A stretch of 54,472 nt of DNA from an uncultured Roseburia sp. (GTDB taxonomy: Bacteria > Bacillota > Clostridia > Lachnospirales > Lachnospiraceae): NCBI GenBank assembly GCA_947573605.1, contig CANPGM010000023.1, positions 1 through 54,472 on the forward strand, written 5' to 3'. The stretch's first letter is position 1; every line of letters begins with the position of its first letter. Shown one piece after another: positions 1 to 8,610 of this stretch. Made by a program: the position numbers and the translations under genes. The notes under the pieces were generated by a model that searched no databases, had not been told where the DNA came from, and worked only from the letters and a program-made list of their open reading frames with translations.

Positions 1-66
1 TGCTGGATAGATTATACCACTCGTTCTATATGTCTATCAAATGGGGTATAAGGCACATATATAGAA
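1..66. other. CRISPR array trailer flank
   Basis: This sequence lies distal to the last repeat of the array and does not resemble the repeat. It is AT-rich and has no ORF of note. It is probably the trailer end of the array, because the leader motif and the cas genes are on the other side. No further repeat is visible up to the window edge. Confidence 0.5.
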
Positions 67-1684
67 GTTTTACATCCTTCCTAACTTACAAGGTTCTCAA
101 ACAAACCATGTACCGGAACAGTGGGATTATCTGTTTTACATCCTTCCTAACTTACAAGGTTCTCAAACATAGGCGGTAGCCCTTGCACGCATTGGAGTGT
201 TTTACATCCTTCCTAACTTACAAGGTTCTCAAACGCTTGACAGGCTCAAAACGTCATTGTAATAGTTTTACATCCTTCCTAACTTACAAGGTTCTCAAAC
301 CAATTTCGCTCTGTGGGTGTATCCCTCCTAGTTTTACATCCTTCCTAACTTACAAGGTTCTCAAACGTAATACTTTTTTAGCCGCCTCAACTTTCTGTTT
401 TACATCCTTCCTAACTTACAAGGTTCTCAAACCAAGCCGTGGAAGCGGTCAAAACAAGCACAGTTTTACATCCTTCCTAACTTACAAGGTTCTCAAACGC
501 TATTCAACCGTCATTTGTGCAATCTGTAGTTTTACATCCTTCCTAACTTACAAGGTTCTCAAACCAATGTAGCTCTATATTTTGTCAATAGTTGTTTTAC
601 ATCCTTCCTAACTTACAAGGTTCTCAAACAGTGAAGCCCCTATTTGCTGGCATATCGCTGTTTTACATCCTTCCTAACTTACAAGGTTCTCAAACCCTAT
701 GCCCTCGTTTTTCGGGTCTGCAATGGTTTTACATCCTTCCTAACTTACAAGGTTCTCAAACTGATACGGCTTTCGGTAACGCCAGCCAGCTGTTTTACAT
801 CCTTCCTAACTTACAAGGTTCTCAAACATGTACTCTGCGTGTGTCGTGCTTTCCGGCGTTTTACATCCTTCCTAACTTACAAGGTTCTCAAACGGAAGCA
901 TCAATAAGAGCCTGAAATTCATCGTTTTACATCCTTCCTAACTTACAAGGTTCTCAAACAAGGGCTGCTGCCACTCTCTCGAATGACGCGTTTTACATCC
1001 TTCCTAACTTACAAGGTTCTCAAACGATTTGCGGTTTTGCCGTCTGAATACGAATGTTTTACATCCTTCCTAACTTACAAGGTTCTCAAACAGAAGTGTA
1101 ACTGTAAAGACGGTGTAAAGAGTTTTACATCCTTCCTAACTTACAAGGTTCTCAAACGCCCGCCGTTATGATGTAATCGAAGACGGGGTTTTACATCCTT
1201 CCTAACTTACAAGGTTCTCAAACTGGTCCCACGCTGGGAAACGGTGGCTTCAGTTTTACATCCTTCCTAACTTACAAGGTTCTCAAACGCCCGGTCTTCT
1301 CTCCAGCAAATCGTCAATGTTTTACATCCTTCCTAACTTACAAGGTTCTCAAACCGTCTGCTCTGCCGCTCACAATCCACAGGCGTTTTACATCCTTCCT
1401 AACTTACAAGGTTCTCAAACGCGGAGCTGGCAGGCGTGAAGCATGAGTGGTTTTACATCCTTCCTAACTTACAAGGTTCTCAAACGTTAGGTTCGTCAAT
1501 CAAAGTAATTGCGCCGTTTTACATCCTTCCTAACTTACAAGGTTCTCAAACGACAGCTACGCTTGCAGGGTCGGAAAAGGTGTTTTACATCCTTCCTAAC
1601 TTACAAGGTTCTCAAACGCGGCGGTGCATGGCTGCAAGGTGCTTCTGAGTTTTACATCCTTCCTAACTTACAAGGTTCTCAAAC
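67..1684 (-). CRISPR. Type II-A CRISPR array, 25 repeats, 24 spacers
   Basis: A 36-bp repeat (plus strand begins GTTTTACATCC and ends GGTTCTCAAAC) recurs without visible change at 67, 133, 199, 265, 331, 397, 463, 529, 594, 660, 726, 792, 858, 924, 990, 1056, 1122, 1188, 1253, 1319, 1385, 1450, 1516, 1582 and 1649. Spacers are 29-31 bp, mostly 30, and all look different. On the minus strand the repeat starts GTTTGAGAACC, the usual 5' end of a type II-A crRNA repeat. It pairs with the tracrRNA anti-repeat at 7879. Transcription is therefore inferred to run leftward from the leader at 1685. The short ORFs that cross the array are repeat artefacts. The lack of repeat decay, even at the distal end, suggests an active or recently active array. 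Confidence 0.98.
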
Positions 1685-1751
1685 CTCAAATCCTTCCAAA
1701 AGGTTCTCTCCGAACATTCCGATCCGGCAATCGGCGTAAGTCAGCTCCAAT
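1685..1751 (-). promoter_or_regulatory. CRISPR leader with ATTTGAG junction and a shortened repeat copy
   Basis: This is the 67 bp between csn2 and the first repeat. Read on the minus strand, it ends in ATTTGAG directly before the repeat, a motif known from the leader-repeat junction of one group of type II-A systems, where it guides Cas1-Cas2-Csn2 integration. At 1690-1708 the plus strand holds ATCCTTCC, two A bases, then AAGGTTCTC. These are two blocks of the repeat in the right order with the middle shortened by 6 bp. I see no clear sigma-A promoter in this short stretch, so the array promoter may lie inside csn2 or be weak. Confidence 0.75.
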
Positions 1752-2426
1752 TTAAGGATAAATGAAGCACTTATCCTTGTCAATAATGCATACCGTTTCT
1801 TCCGGATATTTTTCACGATAAACCGCCTCAATCAAAACCAGATGCACTTTTCTGTAAAAACAGTCCTGATAAAGCATTTCTATCTCCCGACGATTCAAAA
1901 ACAATTTCAGATTTAAAAAAACAAAAATCTTTCGTCCCAACAACTGACTGGAAATTTTTATATATTCCGCCACACGTTCCAGTAACGTTTCCGTACAGAA
2001 AGCATTCTTTAAACCTGCCATTTTAAAAATTTCCTGTACGTCCGGATCTTCGTTATAGTGCAGATAAAATCCGCTTTTTTCACAGATATGATCCATAAAG
2101 TTCAGATAGCTCTGATAAAATACCGCCTGCGTTTCGTGTAATTCACTTTTTACAGAACCTTCTAATTCCTGATAGAGTTTTGTCAAAATCCTACGGCTAT
2201 TGCCGTCAACGGAAAACGGATCTTTCATAAAAGCCATACTTTTTTCCACTGCCAGCAGCTTATTATCCTGCGACAGCACAAAACCACCCTCCCGCCCTTC
2301 GCACTGCCCGCCCAATTCCGTAACGATTTCCGTTAAAAGCGCAGGATGTTCAATTACAAGTTCATTTACTTTATTTTCCTCTAAAAAACAGGAAATACCG
2401 TGTCTGTTGTGCACCAGTTTGATCAT
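1752..2426 (-). CDS. csn2: Csn2, type II-A adaptation protein
   Basis: Csn2 is a ring-forming, calcium-dependent DNA-end binding protein that acts with Cas1, Cas2 and Cas9 in spacer acquisition. The call rests on position (last cas gene, next to the array), size (224 residues, typical of the short Csn2 type) and the N-terminal stretch MIKLVHNRHGISCFLEE, which resembles the family. A reading frame extends upstream to 2462, but the ATG at 2426 is preceded by GCGAGGT at a suitable distance and fits the family start, so I chose it. It lies 50 bp after cas2 and is probably co-transcribed with the other cas genes. The family is divergent, so context carries much of this call. Confidence 0.88.
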   Translation of the reverse strand: MIKLVHNRHGISCFLEENKVNELVIEHPALLTEIVTELGGQCEGREGGFVLSQDNKLLAVEKSMAFMKDPFSVDGNSRRILTKLYQELEGSVKSELHETQAVFYQSYLNFMDHICEKSGFYLHYNEDPDVQEIFKMAGLKNAFCTETLLERVAEYIKISSQLLGRKIFVFLNLKLFLNRREIEMLYQDCFYRKVHLVLIEAVYREKYPEETVCIIDKDKCFIYP

Positions 2427-2476
2427 CAAAAATACCTCGCTTCTCTTTCGCAGTCTTACCATTCCACGGAAAAATT

Positions 2477-2797
2477 TTAGAGAACTACAATTCGTTCATC
2501 CGTATCCAACACTTCCGACTGTTTTTCTCCGACCAGATATTCCATTCGTTCAAATTGCTTTTCCGTTACCCTAAGCGCGCATACCGACCCATTTTCCGGC
2601 TTCGCTTTTCGCAAATTTTCTATCAGCGCGTCCGCAGCCGCCGAATTTGGCGTCAATTTACAATAAACCGATTCCTGCAGCATTAAGAAACCGCTTTTTA
2701 TTAAATATTTGCGAAATCTCGCATATTCCTTCCGGTCATGCGACGACACAACCGGAAGGTCAAACATTACTATAACTCTCATAAATTTATAACTCAT
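2477..2797 (-). CDS. cas2: CRISPR-associated endonuclease Cas2
   Basis: A 106-residue protein of the size typical for Cas2. The N-terminal strand MRVIVMFDLPV followed by a helix with RKEYARFRKYLIKSGF is the classic Cas2 ferredoxin-like start. The Asp in MFDLP is the conserved acidic residue, and SVYCKL gives the next strand. With Cas1 it forms the integrase complex that inserts new spacers at the leader end. Its start overlaps the end of cas1 by 11 bp, so the two are translationally linked. The first Met of the frame is at 2797. The second, at 2782 (MRVIVMF), is also possible. Confidence 0.95.
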   Translation of the reverse strand: MSYKFMRVIVMFDLPVVSSHDRKEYARFRKYLIKSGFLMLQESVYCKLTPNSAAADALIENLRKAKPENGSVCALRVTEKQFERMEYLVGEKQSEVLDTDERIVVL

Positions 2798-3659
2798 TTC
2801 TGTAAAACCGGATCAGCGAAATATCCTTCTCGCTCAGCGCGTCGAATACGCTTTTCGCATATATCTTTATCGCATTGTTGACGTACTCCTTACGCCCCGA
2901 CAGGAGAACCTCTGCATTTAACAAATCAACCAGTTCCATCTTTTCTTCATGTTCAAATTTCTGCGGCTTCATCCGATATACCTTTCGGTCCACAAGAATA
3001 CGGTACGGCTCCATTAAATCGGAAGACAGATTGAATGGATTAAACATATTGTCGTGAAAAATTCCAAACTGCGTCAGATAGCCTCCGGCCGCCGTCTCTC
3101 TGTTAAAAGCCGACAACACAATTGTATACCCGTAGTTTAACGCGGCATTCATCGGACATTCCTGCGTTCTGGTAAAATCCTTTCCAAAAACGGCGTTAAA
3201 GTATACTTTTGCCGCATGTCCCTCTCTGTTTGTCGCATCCCCGAACTGAAGCTCTTCCAGATATTCTTCCAGCAGTCCTGCTTCCTCCTTTTTCAGCTCC
3301 TTTAAAAACTCCATTTGATTTCTGATTTTCTCCGCAACGATTTCCGTCCAGACCGCCGCCTTCACTTCGTCTTCCCATGCAATCTGCGTCCGCAGCTTAG
3401 CGCTCGAATCGTGACTTCCATAGTAAGGCAATACTTCTCCGCAGGGATTCCTCTTTTCATCACAGAATATAAGCTTGATTTTCCGCTTTAAAAGCTCGCA
3501 GACCAGACTGGCCGTCAGGGAAACAGCCGTAGATTCCAGCATTAAAACAGAAATCTCGTTTAGATGAATTTTTGTCGTCGTATCCTTTCGTACCACAAGA
3601 AATCCTAACTGATAATCCAGTTTGGCGCTTCCGGATACAACGACAATCCGCCAGCTCAT
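2787..3659 (-). CDS. cas1: CRISPR-associated endonuclease Cas1
   Basis: A 290-residue type II Cas1, the metal-dependent integrase of spacer acquisition. It has the N-terminal beta domain (MSWRIVVVSGSAKLDYQ) and a helical catalytic domain. The conserved residues are visible: Glu in NREGHAAKVYF, His in GIFHDNMFNPFNL and acidic residues in SSDLMEPYRILVD. It overlaps the cas9 stop by 4 bp (ATGA), so it is translated from the same transcript as cas9. All expected motifs are present and the length is normal, so it should be functional. Confidence 0.96.
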   Translation of the reverse strand: MSWRIVVVSGSAKLDYQLGFLVVRKDTTTKIHLNEISVLMLESTAVSLTASLVCELLKRKIKLIFCDEKRNPCGEVLPYYGSHDSSAKLRTQIAWEDEVKAAVWTEIVAEKIRNQMEFLKELKKEEAGLLEEYLEELQFGDATNREGHAAKVYFNAVFGKDFTRTQECPMNAALNYGYTIVLSAFNRETAAGGYLTQFGIFHDNMFNPFNLSSDLMEPYRILVDRKVYRMKPQKFEHEEKMELVDLLNAEVLLSGRKEYVNNAIKIYAKSVFDALSEKDISLIRFYRNEL

Positions 3660-6600
3660 ACAGTCTTCAAATCAATCGTGCGCGTATAGATTCCTGTCAC
3701 AGATTGATAAATCAGCAAAAATTCTTCTTCGTTACCGATCCCTTTACCAATATTAAGCGGACTGACTTTTAAGTCGATTTCCGCAGCCTTTACCCCTAAA
3801 TTTACACACTGGGTCGCCTTTAGTAATTCAAGAAGCACACGTACCTGTTCCCTTAATGTCAGCTCTTTGAAGTCATTCTGTTTCGCGCTTAATTTCGGAT
3901 ATACCGGATTCGGTTTTTTGGCGTAAATGGTATCCCGGTGTTTCGTTAAAAGCTCCTGATACAATTCCTCATTTCTCTGTTTTGTAATTTCTTTTTTCTT
4001 ATCCGCCCTGTTGTCCTCTTCTTTTTCATTCGAATTAAAATTTTCCATCCGCTTAATATAATTGACCCACTGACGGGACAGGCACAGCGAAACGCCATTT
4101 TCGATCCAAATCTGTGCGTTCGTTTTTCCTCCAAGATACATATAATAACCGTTACGCTTTACAAACGACCTGAATGGTATCTTCTTTATCCTGATATCCG
4201 GATTCACCAGCCCCAGCTTCTTTATGCAGTATTCTTTCAGCGCCTCCTCATCCTGTTCAAGCCTTTCCTTCAGATAAATCGGCATCTGTTCAAGCGTCCG
4301 CTTCCGTTTTCCCTCTTTTCCGTGTTCCGCCAGAAAATAATAGGCGCCTGCTACGCTGCTGAATCCTCCGTACTTTGTGACGTCGCCAAGTCTTTCGTCG
4401 CCCGATTTTACCGGGATATAGCTCTCAGCTTTCGCCTCCTTTGCCGAATAAATAGTCTGTTCCGCAATTCCTCCGTGTGCCTCATATGCCCGTTTCGTCA
4501 AAAGCGGCGTATTTTTTTTCATCATTTTATTCACCGTGACAATCGTCCCGTCTTTGCCCGCCTTCCATGCCGTAACGCCGTCCCGTATTACATCAAAATC
4601 AAACATTCTGTCCATGTGATACCGGTATTTTTCCGGGTCCCTCTTATAATTCCGGATATAATGAATCGGACTTTTCGTAAACTTTGTGTCGTAGGTATTG
4701 CCCACTACGATATTTAAGTACGCGTCATGGGCGTGATGAAAATCATTGACGACCCTTGATTTCAGCAGGTCTCTTTTATTGCGGAAATCCGATACATTGC
4801 CCGCTTTCACATAAACGATTTCTGTCTCCGGCAAAAGCCGCTTCAGTAACTGCGCCGTATACTTTGCCGCCTGTCCGGTTTCGACAATCTGTCTGTTAAT
4901 AAACGCCGCAAGCTCCTCCTCCGTAAATTCCCAGCTCCTGGTCAGACGTTTATATTTCTCCTCCGTAATCAGCCCTTTTTCCTTCAGAAATTTCCAATGT
5001 CTCGAACGCTCCTGCCGGATAGACGCTTCAATCGGATAATGGTCCTTCTTATGCCCGTTGCTTTCCTTCTCTACCAGAACCAGATTATTTTCTATACTGT
5101 CGTCTTTGATAAAATGGCGCGGGTAAATATGATCGATATCGTAACGGCTGTTTTCCCTCAATAGCGTTTCCAAGTCAATCGGGCGCCCCGTATACATGCA
5201 TTTCCCCATCTGCGTATAGTACAGATACAGCTTTCTGCTCCTGAGCTGATCTTCCGTTAAGCCCTTAATCTCCTGCTCCCAGTTTCTCCCGTCCTCTTTA
5301 CATCCCTTATAAAGCGCCTCGAGTTTTTTCTTCCTTGAAACCGTGCGTTTCCCTTTTTCGCCATGCTCTCTCGGCATCTCAAGAAACAGCTTTTTCGGCG
5401 GTTCTCCCATCACCCCGTACAATTCCTTTAAAATCAAAATCGTCTGCCATGTCATCCTCTTTACCGGGGCGGAAAGATAACTGTCTTCCAAATCCTGATA
5501 GGAAAACTCTCCAAGCAGCTTTTCGTTCTTTTTGGTACGCTCCTCCAGATTATCCATAAACGTAAATCTGTCGCTCAAAAGCTCCATCAAATTACAGTCG
5601 GTTTCCCATAACGCCTCGATCAGACTGTATATGACGCCGCCCTCGTTCGGATCTTTCGAACAGCCCCGCAGCGTTAAAAACGCCGCCGACAGCCTTCCCC
5701 AGTCCTTCCATTTATAGCCTGAAATCCGTTTCATCTGAGCCTCCGAAAGAAGCGTCTTCTGCGCTTTTTCCCCGAATGTTTCCGTAATCAGTTCTTTCAT
5801 CAGCTTTTTGTCGTTGGAATAAACGGTGCCCCAGAATATAATCTGCTCCGCCATATCCCAGATATCCCGGTTCTTCAGTTCCTCCCCGAATACACTATAG
5901 AACCTTCCGTAAGATACAAGCGACTGTTTAAAATCGCCGTCGATTCCCGAAATCGCGTCTGTATCCTCCTTTGAAAGTTGACCGTCCGCAACAAGATACT
6001 CCCAAAATCTTTTGCGTGTAATCCGTTTGCCCGTCATAAACAGCTCCCGGTAAATTTGCTGCTTCAACGCAACCGGCAGCTTTTCTCCATGAATCCGAAC
6101 GTTATTCAATTCGTTCAGCGCCATAAACGCCTCATACAGCAGCGCATTTTTCGGAAGCACATATTGGCCTTCCATATAAGTACAGCGGCGTACCATTCCT
6201 GTGATAAACGCTTCCCTGGTTTTTGCCAGATCCACCTTTTCTTCCATATTCCAGGGCAGCACTTTCCCGCCTTCTTTTCGTTTTACCCACTTTCTCCCTT
6301 CTTCGCCTTCCCGGATATAAAGCGGACCGACATAGTACGGTATCTGAAACTGAAACAGTCTTACGATACGCTCGCTTACCGTTAGCCCGCTTTCGTCCTT
6401 TTCCAATAAAAACGGAAGATAGCCCTCGGCATTGCTTAATATCTTTTTCAGTTCGGAAAGATGAACCTGATTGGGAATCACGCCGTTTACCGACGTAAGC
6501 TGCTTCGGAAGAAGCGTCTCCTTCTCCAGCTCCTGTTTCAGATAACGCACATCCTCATCTTCCTCCGGCATTTGGTTGAGAAGCTCCTTTGTCTTTTTCC

Positions 6601-7774
6601 AAAAGTTTTTATAATTCTCTTTTTTGGCATTTCTGTTTCTTCTAAATTTTCCCCTCTGTAAGCCGTCCTTCCCGCTCCGCTCTTTCTCCGAATTTACCGA
6701 TCCGACATAGCCGCTGTAATTGTCGTCCGCCATAACCCGAAAATAAGCGTCGTACTCTTCCCTTTTGCAGTATTTTTTAAGTGTCTTTTTCAGTAATGTC
6801 AAATCCGCTTTATGTTTCTTATAGGAAGCGACCCTTGCGATTGATAAATACGTTTCTCCCTTTAAAATATCGCCGAGCAGCCCCTTATCATGGATATTTT
6901 TTGCGGCTTCTATTACATCCAGATACTCCTGCGGCAGAATGTCTCCGATCTCCGTCATTGTCTCTTCGTAAGCGCTGCTTCGAAACGACAATTCTTTCTT
7001 TTCAAACTCGCTGCCCAGAGAGTGTTTCCCGAAAATCACCGCAAGCTTCCCGGACAGGCCGCAGAACATCTTTACAAGCTCAAATTCTTTCTTATTCTCT
7101 TTCTTAGTCATTCCCAAAAAAGCCAAAAGCTCTTCTGCCTTGCCGCTTCTCGATAAGTCCCTGTTTCCGAGAATTTGTTCGAAATCCGCCGCGGCAGCAC
7201 ACAATTCCGGAAACTTTAATTCCAGCTCTTCCGGCAGGCTATCGCAGAACGTCCGGTAAAGCTCGTCCATTCCGCCTTCTTTATCCGTCTCCCCAAGATA
7301 TTCATTTAAAAAATGCCCCCTGCGCTTAAACAAATTCAGCACCGCCAGATATACCAGCCGGACGTCGTGCCATTCCGTCGACTCCAGCAGCTCTTTTCTC
7401 AAATGAAAAATCGTAGGATATGTCTCATAATATTCCCGGTCCGTAAAATCCCCGTCTGCAAAAATCGCGTATTTTTCTTTCGTTCTCTTATCCTCTCTAT
7501 GATACTTGCTTTCCTCCAGCCGCTGATAAAAGCCGGGGTCTGTCTGTTCAATCTCCGCGGAAAAATATTCCCGCAGCATTCCGATTCTTGCCGTCTCCCT
7601 CGCGCGGCGCCTCCTCGAAACCCTGCTGCTTCGCCGCTCTTTAGCGGGCTCTGCCTCGTCGAACAGACGGACGCCCCACAGATCCTTCCCTTTCTTGTGA
7701 ATCAAACGATATTGTTCGTCCGTCAGCGCCCATCCGACAGACGACGTTCCCAAATCAATTCCTCCATAGTACAT
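3656..7774 (-). CDS. cas9: Cas9 endonuclease, type II-A
   Basis: RNA-guided double-strand DNA nuclease, 1372 residues, the usual type II-A length. RuvC-I is at the start (IDLGTSSVGWAL, Asp7). An arginine-rich bridge helix follows (SSRVSRRRRARETARIGML). RuvC-II is LFLEMPREHG near residue 800. HNH is YDIDHIYPRHF with the catalytic His near residue 882, followed by NNLVLVEKESNGHK. RuvC-III is HHAHDAYLN near residue 1015. The C-terminal PAM-interacting region contains KYGGFSSV near residue 1133. All catalytic residues are present. The frame stays open to 7996, but that extension would run antisense through the tracrRNA. The ATG at 7774 has a strong AGGAGG-type site (7787-7793) and matches the family start, so I use it. 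First gene of the cas operon. Confidence 0.97.
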   Translation of the reverse strand: MYYGGIDLGTSSVGWALTDEQYRLIHKKGKDLWGVRLFDEAEPAKERRSSRVSRRRRARETARIGMLREYFSAEIEQTDPGFYQRLEESKYHREDKRTKEKYAIFADGDFTDREYYETYPTIFHLRKELLESTEWHDVRLVYLAVLNLFKRRGHFLNEYLGETDKEGGMDELYRTFCDSLPEELELKFPELCAAAADFEQILGNRDLSRSGKAEELLAFLGMTKKENKKEFELVKMFCGLSGKLAVIFGKHSLGSEFEKKELSFRSSAYEETMTEIGDILPQEYLDVIEAAKNIHDKGLLGDILKGETYLSIARVASYKKHKADLTLLKKTLKKYCKREEYDAYFRVMADDNYSGYVGSVNSEKERSGKDGLQRGKFRRNRNAKKENYKNFWKKTKELLNQMPEEDEDVRYLKQELEKETLLPKQLTSVNGVIPNQVHLSELKKILSNAEGYLPFLLEKDESGLTVSERIVRLFQFQIPYYVGPLYIREGEEGRKWVKRKEGGKVLPWNMEEKVDLAKTREAFITGMVRRCTYMEGQYVLPKNALLYEAFMALNELNNVRIHGEKLPVALKQQIYRELFMTGKRITRKRFWEYLVADGQLSKEDTDAISGIDGDFKQSLVSYGRFYSVFGEELKNRDIWDMAEQIIFWGTVYSNDKKLMKELITETFGEKAQKTLLSEAQMKRISGYKWKDWGRLSAAFLTLRGCSKDPNEGGVIYSLIEALWETDCNLMELLSDRFTFMDNLEERTKKNEKLLGEFSYQDLEDSYLSAPVKRMTWQTILILKELYGVMGEPPKKLFLEMPREHGEKGKRTVSRKKKLEALYKGCKEDGRNWEQEIKGLTEDQLRSRKLYLYYTQMGKCMYTGRPIDLETLLRENSRYDIDHIYPRHFIKDDSIENNLVLVEKESNGHKKDHYPIEASIRQERSRHWKFLKEKGLITEEKYKRLTRSWEFTEEELAAFINRQIVETGQAAKYTAQLLKRLLPETEIVYVKAGNVSDFRNKRDLLKSRVVNDFHHAHDAYLNIVVGNTYDTKFTKSPIHYIRNYKRDPEKYRYHMDRMFDFDVIRDGVTAWKAGKDGTIVTVNKMMKKNTPLLTKRAYEAHGGIAEQTIYSAKEAKAESYIPVKSGDERLGDVTKYGGFSSVAGAYYFLAEHGKEGKRKRTLEQMPIYLKERLEQDEEALKEYCIKKLGLVNPDIRIKKIPFRSFVKRNGYYMYLGGKTNAQIWIENGVSLCLSRQWVNYIKRMENFNSNEKEEDNRADKKKEITKQRNEELYQELLTKHRDTIYAKKPNPVYPKLSAKQNDFKELTLREQVRVLLELLKATQCVNLGVKAAEIDLKVSPLNIGKGIGNEEEFLLIYQSVTGIYTRTIDLKTV

Positions 7775-7843
7775 AAAGATAACCTGCCTCCTTCTCCTCC
7801 TGTATAAACCTCTGTAAAACGTACTGTTTAATAAAAAAACTTC

Positions 7844-7872
7844 TTGACCCACTCTAATCTTCGTGCTATAAT
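7844..7872 (+). promoter_or_regulatory. tracrRNA promoter (sigma-A type)
   Basis: TTGACC at 7844-7849 and TATAAT at 7867-7872 are separated by exactly 17 bp. Transcription would start at about 7879, the first base of the anti-repeat. This is one of the best promoter matches in the window. Confidence 0.85.
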
Positions 7873-7878
7873 TTGTGC

Positions 7879-7975
7879 AACTTACAAGGTGAGTGCAAAT
7901 AAGGATATTTCCGAAATCGCTCATATCTATGAGTCCGCACGGTGCGGGTAAAAAGGCTTTTTTAAAGCCTTTTTT
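7879..7975 (+). ncRNA. tracrRNA, divergent from cas9
   Basis: The RNA begins with AACTTACAAGGT, which pairs perfectly with ACCTTGTAAGTT in the crRNA repeat. After a bulge, CAAAT pairs with the repeat's 5' GTTTG as the lower stem. It then shows the expected Cas9 scaffold: a short nexus hairpin GGATATTTCC (7903-7912), a stem CTCATA/TATGAG (7920-7933) and a GC-rich stem CCGCA/TGCGG (7935-7947). A Rho-independent terminator AAAGGCTTT...AAAGCC plus T6 ends near 7975. The predicted length is about 97 nt. It is transcribed away from cas9 and does not overlap the chosen cas9 start. RNase III would process the duplex with pre-crRNA. Confidence 0.92.
7951..7975 (+). terminator. tracrRNA terminator
   Basis: The stem pairs GGCTTT with AAAGCC around a short T-rich loop and is followed by six T residues at 7970-7975. 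It sits at the expected 3' end of the tracrRNA. Confidence 0.85.
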
Positions 7976-8077
7976 ATTTGAGACTTTACTGCCCATGCGT
8001 TTGAAATTGCCTTTCTCTCCCGGTTATAGTAGGTTTACAGTTATCATAACATACATTTCTGCGGATTTCATCAAAAT

Positions 8078-8108
8078 AATACGGCGCCGGCGGCAAAGCC
8101 GTATTTTT
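8078..8108. terminator. Bidirectional terminator after the Nudix gene
   Basis: AATACGGC and GCCGTATT form an 8-bp stem around a 12-nt GC-rich loop. T residues follow on the plus strand, and an AT-rich tract follows on the minus strand. It lies at the 3' end of the Nudix gene, and its complementary side faces the tracrRNA. Confidence 0.7.
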
Positions 8109-8593
8109 CATACGCTTTGCACGCCGACGCCGCTTTCATACACAACCGTATCCGTTTCTGCCAGCCGTTCCCCCTCATAACGAAGCTTCAGCGAAAAGAA
8201 GTCCCTGTTTTCCTCCAACAGCCTTAGGAAAATCCGGTCTCCTTCCCACAGACGAAGCTTCCAAACCTCCGCTTTCGGTACCCAGACCAGGTCGCCCTCG
8301 CTGCACTCGCTTACGGTTCCTTCAAACTCCGATGCCGTAAAAAGATGCATGTATTCCGTTTCCCAGCAATCCGATACAAATGTGACAATCCCTCTGGCGC
8401 GATAGGACAAAAGCGTCAGCCCCGTTTCCTCTCTGACCTCACGAAGCAGACATTCTTCCGGCGATTCGTCCGGCTCAAACTTTCCCCCGATCCCGATCCA
8501 TTTGTCATGATTTGCGTCATTTTCTTTTTTTACGCGGTGCAGCATCAGGTAGCATTCGTCCTTTTCAATATAGCACAAGGTCGTCAGAAGCAT
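8108..8593 (-). CDS. Nudix hydrolase (MutT/8-oxo-dGTP pyrophosphatase-like)
   Basis: A 161-residue cytosolic protein with a full Nudix box: GGKFEPDESPEECLLREVREETGL matches GX5EX7REUXEEXGU, with the metal-binding REVREE glutamates intact. The N-terminal strand LLTTLCYIEKDECYLMLHR and the following KKENDANHDKW resemble MutT-type enzymes that hydrolyse oxidised dGTP or other nucleoside diphosphate derivatives. The exact substrate cannot be read from the sequence. I chose the ATG at 8593, which follows an AAGGGGAGG site. A TTG at 8614 overlaps the stop of the upstream chemoreceptor gene and is less likely. It is probably co-transcribed with that gene. Confidence 0.88.
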   Translation of the reverse strand: MLLTTLCYIEKDECYLMLHRVKKENDANHDKWIGIGGKFEPDESPEECLLREVREETGLTLLSYRARGIVTFVSDCWETEYMHLFTASEFEGTVSECSEGDLVWVPKAEVWKLRLWEGDRIFLRLLEENRDFFSLKLRYEGERLAETDTVVYESGVGVQSV

Positions 8594-8610
8594 ACTCCTC
8601 CCCTTCCGTA

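Noticed and set aside
183-1739. Open frames with repeated FTSFLTYKVLK or FYILPNLQGSQT peptides
   Set aside because: They are translations of the CRISPR repeat and spacers, not genes.
7775-7996. 74-residue N-terminal extension of Cas9
   Set aside because: The extension is open in frame but runs antisense through the tracrRNA and its promoter, has no family similarity, and the ATG at 7774 has a strong ribosome site.
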